Positions 43,697-52,111 of a stretch of DNA of 64,000 nucleotides are shown in pieces. The stretch covers positions 1-64,000 of the forward strand of contig JBBSBY010000005.1 in NCBI GenBank assembly GCA_038250835.1, in the 5' to 3' direction. How positions within the stretch are numbered: position 1 is the first letter of the stretch; each line of letters starts with the position of its first letter. A program made the translations under genes and the position numbers. The notes beneath the pieces were generated by a model that made no database searches, was not told where the DNA came from, and worked only from the letters and a program-made list of their open reading frames with translations. The stretch comes from JBBSBY01 sp038250835. GTDB taxonomy: Bacteria > Desulfobacterota > Desulfomonilia > Desulfomonilales > Desulfomonilaceae.

Positions 43697-44461
43697 TTAT
43701 CGAACCTTTTTTATTATTCCTAAAAAATCAGCCGCAGATAGGGCGGCGGCGCCGATGAGGCCGCCATCTATGTTGGGGCGACTCAAAAGCTCTTCAGCGT
43801 TCCCCGGCTTTAAACTGCCACCATACAATATTCGCACGCCGTTTGCAATCTCGGCGCCGTGAAAAAGCTTCAATTCATTTCGTAAATATGAGTGAACTTC
43901 TTCAGCTTGATCAGGAGTAGCCGTTTTACCCGTGCCTATAGCCCAGACAGGTTCATAAGCAATGATGAATTTTTCAGGGTCGGTTATCTGAACATTCAAT
44001 AAACCGTTACTCAGTTGCCTCGATACAAGGTCAAAAGTTCCACCGTACTCACGTTCTTCGAGAGTTTCACCAAGGCAGAAAATGGGGACCAAATCACCTT
44101 TCATAGCGGCTAAGATCTTCTGATTAACGCTCACGTCGGTTTCACCGAAATACTGCCTACGCTCGGAGTGTCCAATAATGACGTGAGAACAACCGGCGTC
44201 TTTGAGCATGCGAGAAGAGATCTCGCCTGTGAATGCGCCTTCATCGCCGGGATGGACGTTTTGGCCCGCTACGTGGATACTGGAACCGGTAGCCGCTTCA
44301 GCCGCCGCCCATATAGAAGTGAAGGTGGGGGCCACCACCACCTCACATGCGAAATGTCCATTCTCAGAACCGGCTTTTATTTCAGACACAAGTTTGCGCG
44401 CTTGATCCGCGGTTTTGTGCATTTTCCAGTTGCCGGCGATTACAATTTTACGTTCCGACAT
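43697..44461 (-). CDS. tpiA: Triosephosphate isomerase
   Basis: 254 residues, normal length. Active-site parts are intact: Lys in AGNWKMHK, His in VIIGHSERR, Glu in YEPVWAIGTGK, and the phosphate loops LYGGSLKPGN and GGLIGAA. It interconverts dihydroxyacetone phosphate and glyceraldehyde 3-phosphate. An AAGGAAC site precedes the ATG. Confidence 0.97.
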   Translation of the reverse strand: MSERKIVIAGNWKMHKTADQARKLVSEIKAGSENGHFACEVVVAPTFTSIWAAAEAATGSSIHVAGQNVHPGDEGAFTGEISSRMLKDAGCSHVIIGHSERRQYFGETDVSVNQKILAAMKGDLVPIFCLGETLEEREYGGTFDLVSRQLSNGLLNVQITDPEKFIIAYEPVWAIGTGKTATPDQAEEVHSYLRNELKLFHGAEIANGVRILYGGSLKPGNAEELLSRPNIDGGLIGAAALSAADFLGIIKKVR

Positions 44462-44621
44462 ATAATGTTCCTTGTACCGAAGTTTTCCACTTTAAAGAAA
44501 CAACAGCGTATCTCGAAAATAACAGATGTATTCGAGGGTCAAAGGCCGGTCGTCAGCGGCAGTCATCGATACCGCCCGTATCCATACGCGCATTTCTGAT
44601 TTACAGAGTTGATATCGACCG

Positions 44622-45806
44622 CTAAGATTCCAGAGCAGCAACACCTGGTAGAGTTTTACCTTCCATAAATTCCATAAATGCTCCTCCACCGGTGGATATG
44701 TATGACATTTTATCCGCAACCCCCGCCTGCTTTATAGCTCGAATGGTGTCCCCGCCTCCGACTATGCTGAATCCTTTCGTCGAACCCACTGCCTGGGCTA
44801 TTTCCATGGTTCCTCTACTGAATTTCGCTATCTCGAAAACACCCATTGGACCATTCCAAATTATAGTGCCTGCGTTCTTGATAGGCGTAGTGAAGGCCGC
44901 TATAGTTTGTGGCCCGATGTCCAAGGCCATTCTTCCATCCGGGATTTCTCCCAGAGTAATAGCTTCGGTGGACGCCTCCGCGGAAATTTTATCCGAAACA
45001 ACAACATCGATAGGCAGAATGATTCTTGTATCTTTCTGTTCCGCTATTGCCAATATTTTACCTACCTCGTCAAGCATGTCTTCTTCCACTTTGGAGGCGC
45101 CGGTCTTTACGCCTTTAGCCTTGAGAAAAGTATTAGCCATTCCGCCGCCAATTAGAATAATGTCCAGCTTATCCACTATATGGACTAATACTCCCAGCTT
45201 ATCGGAAACTTTAGCGCCGCCGAATATTGCCGTCACTGGTTTCGCGGGGTCCGCAAAAGCTTTGGCCAGGCTATCCAGCTCCTCCTTCATGAGGAATCCC
45301 GCCGCGTGTTCAGGAATTAATTCAGCAACACCCACTGTAGACGCGTGGGCTCGATGAGCGGTCCCGAATGCGTCGTTTACATATACATCCGCAAGTGAGG
45401 CAAGCTGTTTAGCAAACTGCGGGTCATTTTTAGTCTCACCCGAGTGAAAGCGTAAGTTTTCCAACAAGAGCGCCTCACCGTCACGTAAATCATCTACCGC
45501 TTTATCAACTTCAGGTCCCACGCAGTCATCGACAAAGGAGACGTTTTTGTCCAGCAGTTTACTTAAAACCTCCGCAACGGGTTTAAGGCTCATTTCCGGG
45601 CGTCTTTCGCCTTTCGGTCTACCCAAATGAGAAGCTAGAATTGACCGTGCTCCGTGTTCCATGGCGTACCGAATGGTCGGCACAGCGCGACATATCCTTG
45701 TGTCGTCTTTAACCTTTCCGTTTTCATCGAGAGGGACATTGAAATCGAACCTAAACAGGACTTTCTTACCTTCCAGATCTATATCACTGATACTCTTGAT
45801 GGGCAT
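44622..45806 (-). CDS. pgk: Phosphoglycerate kinase
   Basis: 394 residues from the ATG at 45806 (MPIKSISDIDLEGK), which follows GGGAGA; an in-frame ATG 33 bases upstream would add an unusual extension. Family motifs: FRFDFNVPLDENGK, ASHLGRPKGERRPE, FGTAHRAHAS, AIFGGAKVSDKL, WNGPMGVFE and GGGDTIRAI. It makes ATP from 1,3-bisphosphoglycerate. Located between gap and tpiA in a glycolytic operon. Confidence 0.97.
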   Translation of the reverse strand: MPIKSISDIDLEGKKVLFRFDFNVPLDENGKVKDDTRICRAVPTIRYAMEHGARSILASHLGRPKGERRPEMSLKPVAEVLSKLLDKNVSFVDDCVGPEVDKAVDDLRDGEALLLENLRFHSGETKNDPQFAKQLASLADVYVNDAFGTAHRAHASTVGVAELIPEHAAGFLMKEELDSLAKAFADPAKPVTAIFGGAKVSDKLGVLVHIVDKLDIILIGGGMANTFLKAKGVKTGASKVEEDMLDEVGKILAIAEQKDTRIILPIDVVVSDKISAEASTEAITLGEIPDGRMALDIGPQTIAAFTTPIKNAGTIIWNGPMGVFEIAKFSRGTMEIAQAVGSTKGFSIVGGGDTIRAIKQAGVADKMSYISTGGGAFMEFMEGKTLPGVAALES

Positions 45807-45902
45807 ACGAATCTCCCTCATTCGAACTTTAAGGCGCATTTAGCGCATAGGGACAGGTTCCAGGCGCAAATTAATCCATTTCCGAAAATTGACCGGATCA
45901 GA

Positions 45903-46913
45903 TTAAATCAGCTTCTCTCCCATCAAAACAGCCAAATCTACCATGCGAGCAGAGTATCCGGACTCGTTATCATACCAGGCCAGGACTTTGATCATATTTG
46001 CGCCGACCACCATGGTGGATTGAGCGTCAAAGATCGATGAATATGTGTTGTTAATAAAATCAGTGCTTACGAGAGGTTCGTCCATATAAAGTAAAACGTG
46101 TTTCATACGACCTTCGGCGGCCTTCTTAATAGCTGCGTTCACCTGCTCTACGGAAGCGCTTTTCTTGACCACAAGGCTAAGATCCACCAGTGAAACATTG
46201 GGTGTGGGAACTCGTATGGCCATACCGTCAAGTTTACCGTCAAGTTCCGGAATTACCTGTCCAACTGCGGAAGCGGCTCCGGTGGTTGTTGGTATGATGT
46301 TCATTGCGGCGGCTCTGGCGCGTCTAAAATCTTTGTGAACGGTATCCAGGAGACTCTGATCCATGGTATAGGAGTGGATCGTAGTCATCATCCCTTTTTC
46401 GACCCCAAACTGGTCAAGCAGCACTTTCAGGGGAGGCGCGAGGCAATTCGTCGTGCAAGAAGCGTTAGACACGACATCATCCTTCGCCGGATCGTAAGAA
46501 TCGTCATTCACGCCCATTACGATCGTCTTATCAACTTTCTTGCCGGGGGCCGAAATAATGACCTTTTTCGCGCCGGCTTGTATGTGTTTACCCGCCTTTT
46601 CTTTATCGCGGAAAAGTCCTGTGCATTCGAGCACGATATCTACTTTCAGATCCGCCCAGGGTAAATTCAAAAGATCATCCGTAATTCGTAAAGCCTTAAT
46701 CGTTTTGCCGTTGACGACCAAAGCGTCTTTTTCGGCTTTAACATCTCCCTGGAACTTCCCATGAACGGAATCGTGTTTGAATAGGAAGCTCATCAAATCG
46801 GCGTCCATTCTGTCATTTATGGCCACAACTTCCACTTTCGAATTGCCGACGGCGCTACGCATTACTGTTCGACCAATACGTCCAAACCCATTTATTGCGA
46901 TTCTAATTGCCAT
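45903..46913 (-). CDS. gap: Glyceraldehyde-3-phosphate dehydrogenase, type I
   Basis: 336 residues with the Rossmann start INGFGRIGRTVMR, catalytic Cys in SNASCTTNCLAP, the PTTTGAASAVG loop and a YDNESGYSARMVDL end. The residue region around NDRMDADLM suggests NAD use. It is the first gene of the gap-pgk-tpiA-secG operon, with 97 bases to pgk. Confidence 0.97.
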   Translation of the reverse strand: MAIRIAINGFGRIGRTVMRSAVGNSKVEVVAINDRMDADLMSFLFKHDSVHGKFQGDVKAEKDALVVNGKTIKALRITDDLLNLPWADLKVDIVLECTGLFRDKEKAGKHIQAGAKKVIISAPGKKVDKTIVMGVNDDSYDPAKDDVVSNASCTTNCLAPPLKVLLDQFGVEKGMMTTIHSYTMDQSLLDTVHKDFRRARAAAMNIIPTTTGAASAVGQVIPELDGKLDGMAIRVPTPNVSLVDLSLVVKKSASVEQVNAAIKKAAEGRMKHVLLYMDEPLVSTDFINNTYSSIFDAQSTMVVGANMIKVLAWYDNESGYSARMVDLAVLMGEKLI

Positions 46914-47481
46914 ACTTGATCTCTCCTCAGATTCTTTGATGTTGCAAAATATCTTCCATGGAATATTTTGACCATAATTACGTTAATATTAAGGCGCCTT
47001 AACAACTCAAAACATTGCATCAATTCACATCGCCACTCAACTATTATCAATAGCTCAACAAATGATAACAAATATGCGCCTGATGATCAAACTCCCGTGT
47101 CCTATGAGACCAAATAGTCACGAATTTGTTCAAAGAGATTTGTTCCAGGTTTATTTGCAAATTCAGTTAGTTCATTACAAAAAGCAACTAAGTCATATGA
47201 TGATTTAATAACTTAGTCAATAAAGTTCATTTATCTTCTTGTGTTTCCAGCACAAATCAGATATAAAAGCATAATTAAGCGCCATGCTCGGAGTCTCATG
47301 GGCGCTTCCGACTGGGCTATGTCGCCGGCGAAAAGGAGCTCCAAGTATCGGTTTAAGCATTTTTGCGGCGACCGAAATGAACGCCCCCATTTCAGCGCTA
47401 GCGAGACGACGATGATTTATCTTTTAATGTTCAGGCAACAGGTTCCGGTAATTCAATGAGTAAATGGCGGTGAGAAATCCG
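46914..47481. other. AT-rich intergenic region upstream of gap
   Basis: 568 bases. It holds a perfect 14-bp palindrome TTAAGGCGCCTTAA at 46989-47002 and a candidate promoter at 47192-47220. The frame at 47241-47459 lacks a ribosome site and is not called. Confidence 0.55.
47192..47220 (-). promoter_or_regulatory. Candidate sigma-70 promoter of the gap operon
   Basis: On the minus strand TTGACT (47215-47220) is followed after 17 bases by TATGAC (47192-47197). Inverted arms ACTAAGT (47187-47193) and ACTTAGT (47211-47217) overlap both hexamers and could be an operator. The leader would be about 270 bases. Confidence 0.4.
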
Positions 47482-47892
47482 ATGACCAAATCCGCCCGTC
47501 TAATTGTCCTTGCTTTAATAACATTGACCGCAATTCTCTCTCTAAGCGCGTTCTGCGCGGATTATGCCACTCAATGGAAAGTAACCAGTGTTAAGCTGTG
47601 CAAATCCTCAGGCGGAACATTAAGTCCAATGTTGGAGGCTATTGGAACTTTTCCGGTATATTCTTTTTTTATTCCACGACCCGTATGGACCGTAAATGGG
47701 ACCGTGGTTGAAGCTCAACCTAACTACGATCGAGGCAAATTAGTATCGTTTAAATTGTATAACGGCTCCGAGCAACTTAAATCCCGTACAAAAAATACCG
47801 TCAAATTCGCCCTCCCAGACCAGAATGGATCTAAGATTTTCTATTTTGATGAGGCGCGACTGCCGGCCGGCCAATGCTATGAGTTATTTTGA
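47482..47892 (+). CDS. Small secreted protein, unknown function
   Basis: 136 residues from the ATG at 47482, which has GGTGAGA upstream; an in-frame ATG at 47464 is possible. A signal peptide is clear (Lys/Arg, then a hydrophobic stretch to about residue 24, then SAFCADYA; the Cys could even be a lipoprotein site, though the lipobox is poor). The mature part is beta-rich with one pair of Cys (near KLCKSSGG and GQCYELF). No family recognised. It converges with the CoA-transferase gene. Confidence 0.6.
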   Translation: MTKSARLIVLALITLTAILSLSAFCADYATQWKVTSVKLCKSSGGTLSPMLEAIGTFPVYSFFIPRPVWTVNGTVVEAQPNYDRGKLVSFKLYNGSEQLKSRTKNTVKFALPDQNGSKIFYFDEARLPAGQCYELF

Positions 47893-47926
47893 TTTCCAAC
47901 GCATTACCCTCTTGCGATAGATTTCG

Positions 47927-49078
47927 CTATATTGCGCCTTGGGCGGATAACGCGGATATCTCCTCCTCATTCAAACCCAAATTGGTCAACACTTCAGAAG
48001 TGTGCGCGCCTAATTCAGGCGCTCGGGTCGGCGCCGTCAGGTTGCTTTCGGAAAGCTTCACAGGACAGCCGATATACTCTGAACCCTCCAATTCGACAAT
48101 CATGTTTCTGTTTCGAGCAAGCTTTAGATCAGCCATTTCCTCCAGTTCTAAAATGGGTTCGCAGCAGGCGTCAACTTTGGCAAAGATTTCGGTCCATTCG
48201 GCTTGTGCTTTTTGCGAAAAAATCTCCTGAACTTCAGCTATAACGGAATCGTCGGCGTATTGGCCCGTAAGCAAATCTTCACGTTCCATCGCTTTGCAAA
48301 AATTTATCCAAAATTTCGGCTCAATAGCTCCAAAAGACATATACCTTTCGTCTTTGGTTTTATACACATTGTAGCAAGGGAAACGGCCATTCAGGAGCAT
48401 TTTTCCTGGTCCGGGCCTTTCCAGCCCCGCGGCGACCGATCCAAATACCATCGTGGCGGCCGCTAAGGCGCCATCGTACATGGATACATCCACGAATTGT
48501 CCCTTCCCTGTTTGCAGGCGCTGTATATAGGCTGCCAGCAGTGCCACGGCGCCGAACATACTGCCGCCTACGAAATCGGCTATCTGTACGCCGGGGATAC
48601 TTGGTCGCCCCTCTTTGTCGCAGGTCATTTCCAAAATACCCGCCAATGCAATGTAATTAATGTCGTGACCCGCTCGAAATTTATAATCATCGTCATAGTG
48701 TCCATAGCCGGTTATTGAAAGATATATGACTTTGGGATTCCGTTCTTTGATGTGTTGATAACCTAGCCCCAGTTTGTCCATTACTCCCGGCCGGAAACCC
48801 TCAACCAAGACATCGTATTCGTCGAGAAGATCAAGAAAAATCCTTTTCCCCTGAGGATGTTTAAGATTCAGGGTAAGACTTTTTTTGTTTCGATTGAGAG
48901 CCGTAAACAATGGCGATGAGCCTTCATGTCCTCCCAAAGATCTGGCGTAATCGCCGCCTATGGGATTCTCAACTTTGAGCACATCCGCGCCCAGTTGAGC
49001 AAACAGCCAAGTCATATATGGACCGGGTAGGTTCATGCTTAGGTCCAAAATTTTTAATCCCGAGAGCGCCTGTTTCAT
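47927..49078 (-). CDS. Family III CoA-transferase (CaiB/BaiF)
   Basis: 383 residues, full length. Motifs: MKQALSGLKILDLSMNLPGPYMTWLFAQLGADVLKVE spans the conserved start; FRPGVMDKLGLGY; the nucleophilic Asp in QIADFVGGSMFG; and FPCYNVYKTKDERYMSFGAIE. Family III enzymes move CoA between carboxylic acids; some relatives are 2-methylacyl-CoA racemases, which this resembles in part (CoA substrate not evident). Single gene. Confidence 0.9.
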   Translation of the reverse strand: MKQALSGLKILDLSMNLPGPYMTWLFAQLGADVLKVENPIGGDYARSLGGHEGSSPLFTALNRNKKSLTLNLKHPQGKRIFLDLLDEYDVLVEGFRPGVMDKLGLGYQHIKERNPKVIYLSITGYGHYDDDYKFRAGHDINYIALAGILEMTCDKEGRPSIPGVQIADFVGGSMFGAVALLAAYIQRLQTGKGQFVDVSMYDGALAAATMVFGSVAAGLERPGPGKMLLNGRFPCYNVYKTKDERYMSFGAIEPKFWINFCKAMEREDLLTGQYADDSVIAEVQEIFSQKAQAEWTEIFAKVDACCEPILELEEMADLKLARNRNMIVELEGSEYIGCPVKLSESNLTAPTRAPELGAHTSEVLTNLGLNEEEISALSAQGAI

Positions 49079-49114
49079 ACGATACTTACCCTTGAAACTT
49101 TTCCATTACGCTTA

Positions 49115-50014
49115 TTATATATCAGTTGTGACGCGATTCCTGCCGTTTTTCTTGCTCTGATACATGAGCTGATCCACACGTTCCACGAGACTTTCCACCG
49201 TATCTTCGGATCTCGCCATCGTCACTCCAACGCTAACGGTGACTCCACAGGGGCCCAACGCAGTATCTACTCGCCGCACTTCAATCAAGGATCGTAGTTT
49301 TTCCGCTAAGCCGGGGGCTCTTTCTTTCTTAATACGGAGCGCCAGGCATAGAAACTCTTCGCCACCCCATCGAGCCACAATATCCGAGGAGCGCAAACTG
49401 CCGACAAGAGATGCGGCGACCATTTTCAAAACCTGATCACCGACCTCGTGCCCGTAAGTGTCATTGACTAATTTGAACTTATCCACATCCAGGAAAAGCG
49501 TCGCGAATTCTGAATCGTACCTATCCAATTCAAGAAGGCTTCTCTGAAGGTGAATCTCAGCGTATCCGCGGTTTCCCAGTCCCGTCAACACATCGTGCAA
49601 GGCCATTTTTTGGGCCTCTTCCATGCCGTCCAGGGCCTCCAACACGGGACGATTGTCCGTGAACACTTGAGCAATTGAAAAGACAGAGTTCGAATTGTCG
49701 GTTAGTGGAAATGTTTTGCAAGAAACCGGTATTTTATAGCCATGCCTGTGCATTAGCAGCATGTCGCATTCGGAAGAAGCGCCTGATACCGCTCGCTTTA
49801 CAGGGCAAAACTCAGTGTTGCAAAGCGCCCGCCCCTCTGAATCCGTATGGATGATAAATTTGCCGCATTGTCGAGACTTGCTTAAATCCTGATCATCACA
49901 CCCCAGGATATTTTCAGCGGCTCGATTTAAAAAAAGGATTGTCGCATTTGAATCGACCACTACTACGCCTTCACGTAAGTTGTTGATTATCTGTATGCAG
50001 TGGTCATGCATCAT
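49115..50014 (-). CDS. PAS-GGDEF diguanylate cyclase
   Basis: 299 residues from the ATG at 50014, after GGAG. Residues 1-130 are a PAS domain with a Cys cluster (QCGKFIIHT...ALCNTEFCP). The GGDEF domain follows with active motif WGGEEF and an inhibitory RxxD site (RSSD) five residues before it, so product feedback is expected. It makes cyclic di-GMP. No membrane segment. The PilZ-like protein at 35.2 kb could be one of its readers, but there is no direct link. Confidence 0.92.
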   Translation of the reverse strand: MMHDHCIQIINNLREGVVVVDSNATILFLNRAAENILGCDDQDLSKSRQCGKFIIHTDSEGRALCNTEFCPVKRAVSGASSECDMLLMHRHGYKIPVSCKTFPLTDNSNSVFSIAQVFTDNRPVLEALDGMEEAQKMALHDVLTGLGNRGYAEIHLQRSLLELDRYDSEFATLFLDVDKFKLVNDTYGHEVGDQVLKMVAASLVGSLRSSDIVARWGGEEFLCLALRIKKERAPGLAEKLRSLIEVRRVDTALGPCGVTVSVGVTMARSEDTVESLVERVDQLMYQSKKNGRNRVTTDI

Positions 50015-50200
50015 AAAAGCCAAGCTCCGATAGGACTATTTGCATTATTCGAGATAAAGACCAAGAGGACAAGATCAAAACCAGTATATCTCTGTTAAAC
50101 TCAAAAAAGTAGCCGTATCATATAGTTCAACAAAGAGTTGACGGAAAAAGCTATTCATTAAAACCAAGCCGCCGTAGCGACACAATCCTGTATACGCGTT

Positions 50201-50731
50201 ATGGACCCAAATCCGTCAAATTATGCTATAATTCGTCCCATGGATAATGTCGAGACCCACGATCATATACTTATTCGGGAAGGAACCATTATAGCGCGGG
50301 TTCCAAAAGGCGACAGGGCCGGCGGCGCAGAAACCGACTTCTTCGACGTGCGGACTGGAGTTCAAATTAAAAGAATATATCCGGAATTGCAGCAGATTGA
50401 ACTGGGCCGCGGTTATGTGCTATCGGATTTTGACGCGGCGGCGATCCTCAAGTATCGGTTAAATGAAGCGAATAATCAAAAAATCATCAATATTTGGGAA
50501 ATCAGACAACGTAAACTTGATTCTGTTGTTGCCGACTCTATATTGGACCAACTCAAGCTTATTACAATTTTATTGCAAAAATTTGTAGAAACCTCGGATT
50601 CTGCCGATAAAGAAGAACGACTGTGGCTGTCCCAACAAATCTTGACCTTGGTTCGCAAATTTTCCGGTAGAGAGCTCTCCGAATTGGAAGAGATAGTCGA
50701 ATGGTTTAGTTCACGACCCAAACCAAAATAG
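50201..50731 (+). CDS. Hypothetical protein, 176 residues
   Basis: No family recognised. The N-terminal half has beta-like segments (DHILIREGTIIARVPKG, TDFFDVRTGVQI), the C-terminal half is helical and charged. No signal peptide or membrane segment. Neither the ATG at 50201 nor the one at 50240 (MDNVETHD) has a clear ribosome site. It ends 17 bases before the TPR-protease gene and is probably cotranscribed with it. Confidence 0.6.
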   Translation: MDPNPSNYAIIRPMDNVETHDHILIREGTIIARVPKGDRAGGAETDFFDVRTGVQIKRIYPELQQIELGRGYVLSDFDAAAILKYRLNEANNQKIINIWEIRQRKLDSVVADSILDQLKLITILLQKFVETSDSADKEERLWLSQQILTLVRKFSGRELSELEEIVEWFSSRPKPK

Positions 50732-50748
50732 AAGCTAAAGGCAAACGT

Positions 50749-51843
50749 ATGCGCGCTCTACTCAGCATAATTGCGCTTTTTGTAATTGTGATCAGTTCAG
50801 TCACGACGGCGCCTTGCGATCAGGTGACCGATCTATTCACCAAAGGTAAAAACTGTCTCAATGCTGAAGACTATGACGAAGCTATTAAAAATTTCTCGGT
50901 AGCTCTCAATAGCCTTGAGGCGAATTCTTGCAACTATCATATTGTGCTACTTACTAGAGCCCAAGCTCATTACGGCAAAGAGGATTTTATTTCCGCCTGG
51001 AAAGATCTTGATCATCTATTTGGATCAACGTGCCTCGATGCGGAGACCCTGGCCCTGGGGCTTAACTTAAAGGGAATGCTTCTTCAAAAAAAAGGAAACG
51101 ACAAAGCTTCAATCCGAGAGTTTACAGCGGCAATAAAGGCGCCTCACGACAACACTCAATTGCGCGCCTCATCTTTTGCCAAACGGGGTATTGTACATCT
51201 GAATGGAGGAAAAACGGATGCAGCGGTTTCCGACTTCAACAAGGCTATTGATCTGGAATCCGGTTACGCATACGCCTATGCGGGACGAGGTTTAGCGTAC
51301 CTGCGAGCTGATAAGATTGAGGCGGCGAAACGAGACGCTAATCATGCAATGACTCTCAAACCGGATAATGCAACCACTAAATTAGCTACGTCCGTGCTCA
51401 ATGAGATGACGACGCATGTGGCGGGCCCTCACAATGTGAGCGTCTCAATAAGTGACTCGGGACACGTTTTCGTCCAATTAAAATTCGGCAAATTCGGAAA
51501 ACCTCATAGATTTTTATTGGACACAGGCGCCACTTATTCCCTGGTTAACCCGGAACTGCTGAATGAGATCAGAAAAGAATGTAATATCGAGGCGCTAGGA
51601 ACTTCCAAAGTCAGAATCGCCGATGGGTCGCTTCACACCGTCACAAGATACAAGGCCAAGGATGCTTTTCTTTATGATCTGCCGCTGGGCGACCTGGAAT
51701 TCCACTGCTTCAATGGTAAGACTCGTGGCAATGAAATTATTAACTTGTTCGGAGTAAAAGGGTATCGGAATATTTCAGTCTCTATGGATTACGGCAAGAA
51801 AAAAGCTGAGTTTAAAAGGAGTGATTCTACTGAAGTCGAATAA
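50749..51843 (+). CDS. Secreted TPR protein with retropepsin-like protease domain
   Basis: 364 residues. Signal peptide at 1-22. Residues 25-225 hold tetratricopeptide repeats (for example FTKGKNCLNAEDYDEAIKNF, AYAYAGRGLAYLRADKIEAA). From about 230 follows a clan-AA aspartyl protease domain with the active motif LLDTGATYS and the hydrophobic VKGYRNISVSMDYGKK end. A single domain of this type works as a homodimer. TPR plus retropepsin in one exported protein is known but not well studied. The ribosome site is AAAGG. Confidence 0.8.
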   Translation: MRALLSIIALFVIVISSVTTAPCDQVTDLFTKGKNCLNAEDYDEAIKNFSVALNSLEANSCNYHIVLLTRAQAHYGKEDFISAWKDLDHLFGSTCLDAETLALGLNLKGMLLQKKGNDKASIREFTAAIKAPHDNTQLRASSFAKRGIVHLNGGKTDAAVSDFNKAIDLESGYAYAYAGRGLAYLRADKIEAAKRDANHAMTLKPDNATTKLATSVLNEMTTHVAGPHNVSVSISDSGHVFVQLKFGKFGKPHRFLLDTGATYSLVNPELLNEIRKECNIEALGTSKVRIADGSLHTVTRYKAKDAFLYDLPLGDLEFHCFNGKTRGNEIINLFGVKGYRNISVSMDYGKKKAEFKRSDSTEVE

Positions 51844-51951
51844 TCACTCCTTTCAGTAACGATGCGCAGGAATTAACTTTTCGTGATTCTCTCTTCACAC
51901 GGCTAGATCCCTGGAGACGATCTTCATATATTTTGGCGTCATTGAACAATG

Positions 51952-51984
51952 ACATTAACCCCCTAAATCCCCCTTGTCAGGGGG
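51952..51984. repeat. Intergenic repeat, copy 2
   Basis: ACATTAACCCCCTAAATCC followed by CCCTTGTCAGGGGG, with a hairpin CCCCCTTGTCAGGGGG. Matches the copy at 35861-35898; also between convergent genes. Confidence 0.7.
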
Positions 51985-52050
51985 CTGGGTTCATTGTCAG
52001 AGGCTTTATTCGACAGAATTGTCGGGAAGACCCGTAATGTCTTGCCGGCG

Positions 52051-52090
52051 ACATAACCCTGCCCATCCCTATTATCAGGGGGACTTCAAA
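52051..52090. repeat. Intergenic repeat, diverged copy 3
   Basis: ACATAACCCTGCCCATCCC, then TATTATCAGGGGGACTTCA. It shares the start and the CAGGGGGACTTCA end with copy 1, lying about 70 bases after copy 2. Confidence 0.5.
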
Positions 52091-52111
52091 CCTTTTAACT
52101 CTAGACTCGCC

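Noticed and set aside
47241..47459. Plus-strand frame of 72 residues upstream of the secreted protein gene
   Set aside because: No ribosome site, basic random-like composition.
50223..50235. TATAAT-like sequence before the hypothetical gene at 50201
   Set aside because: No acceptable -35 at 16-18 bases, and it lies inside the coding frame if the first ATG is used.
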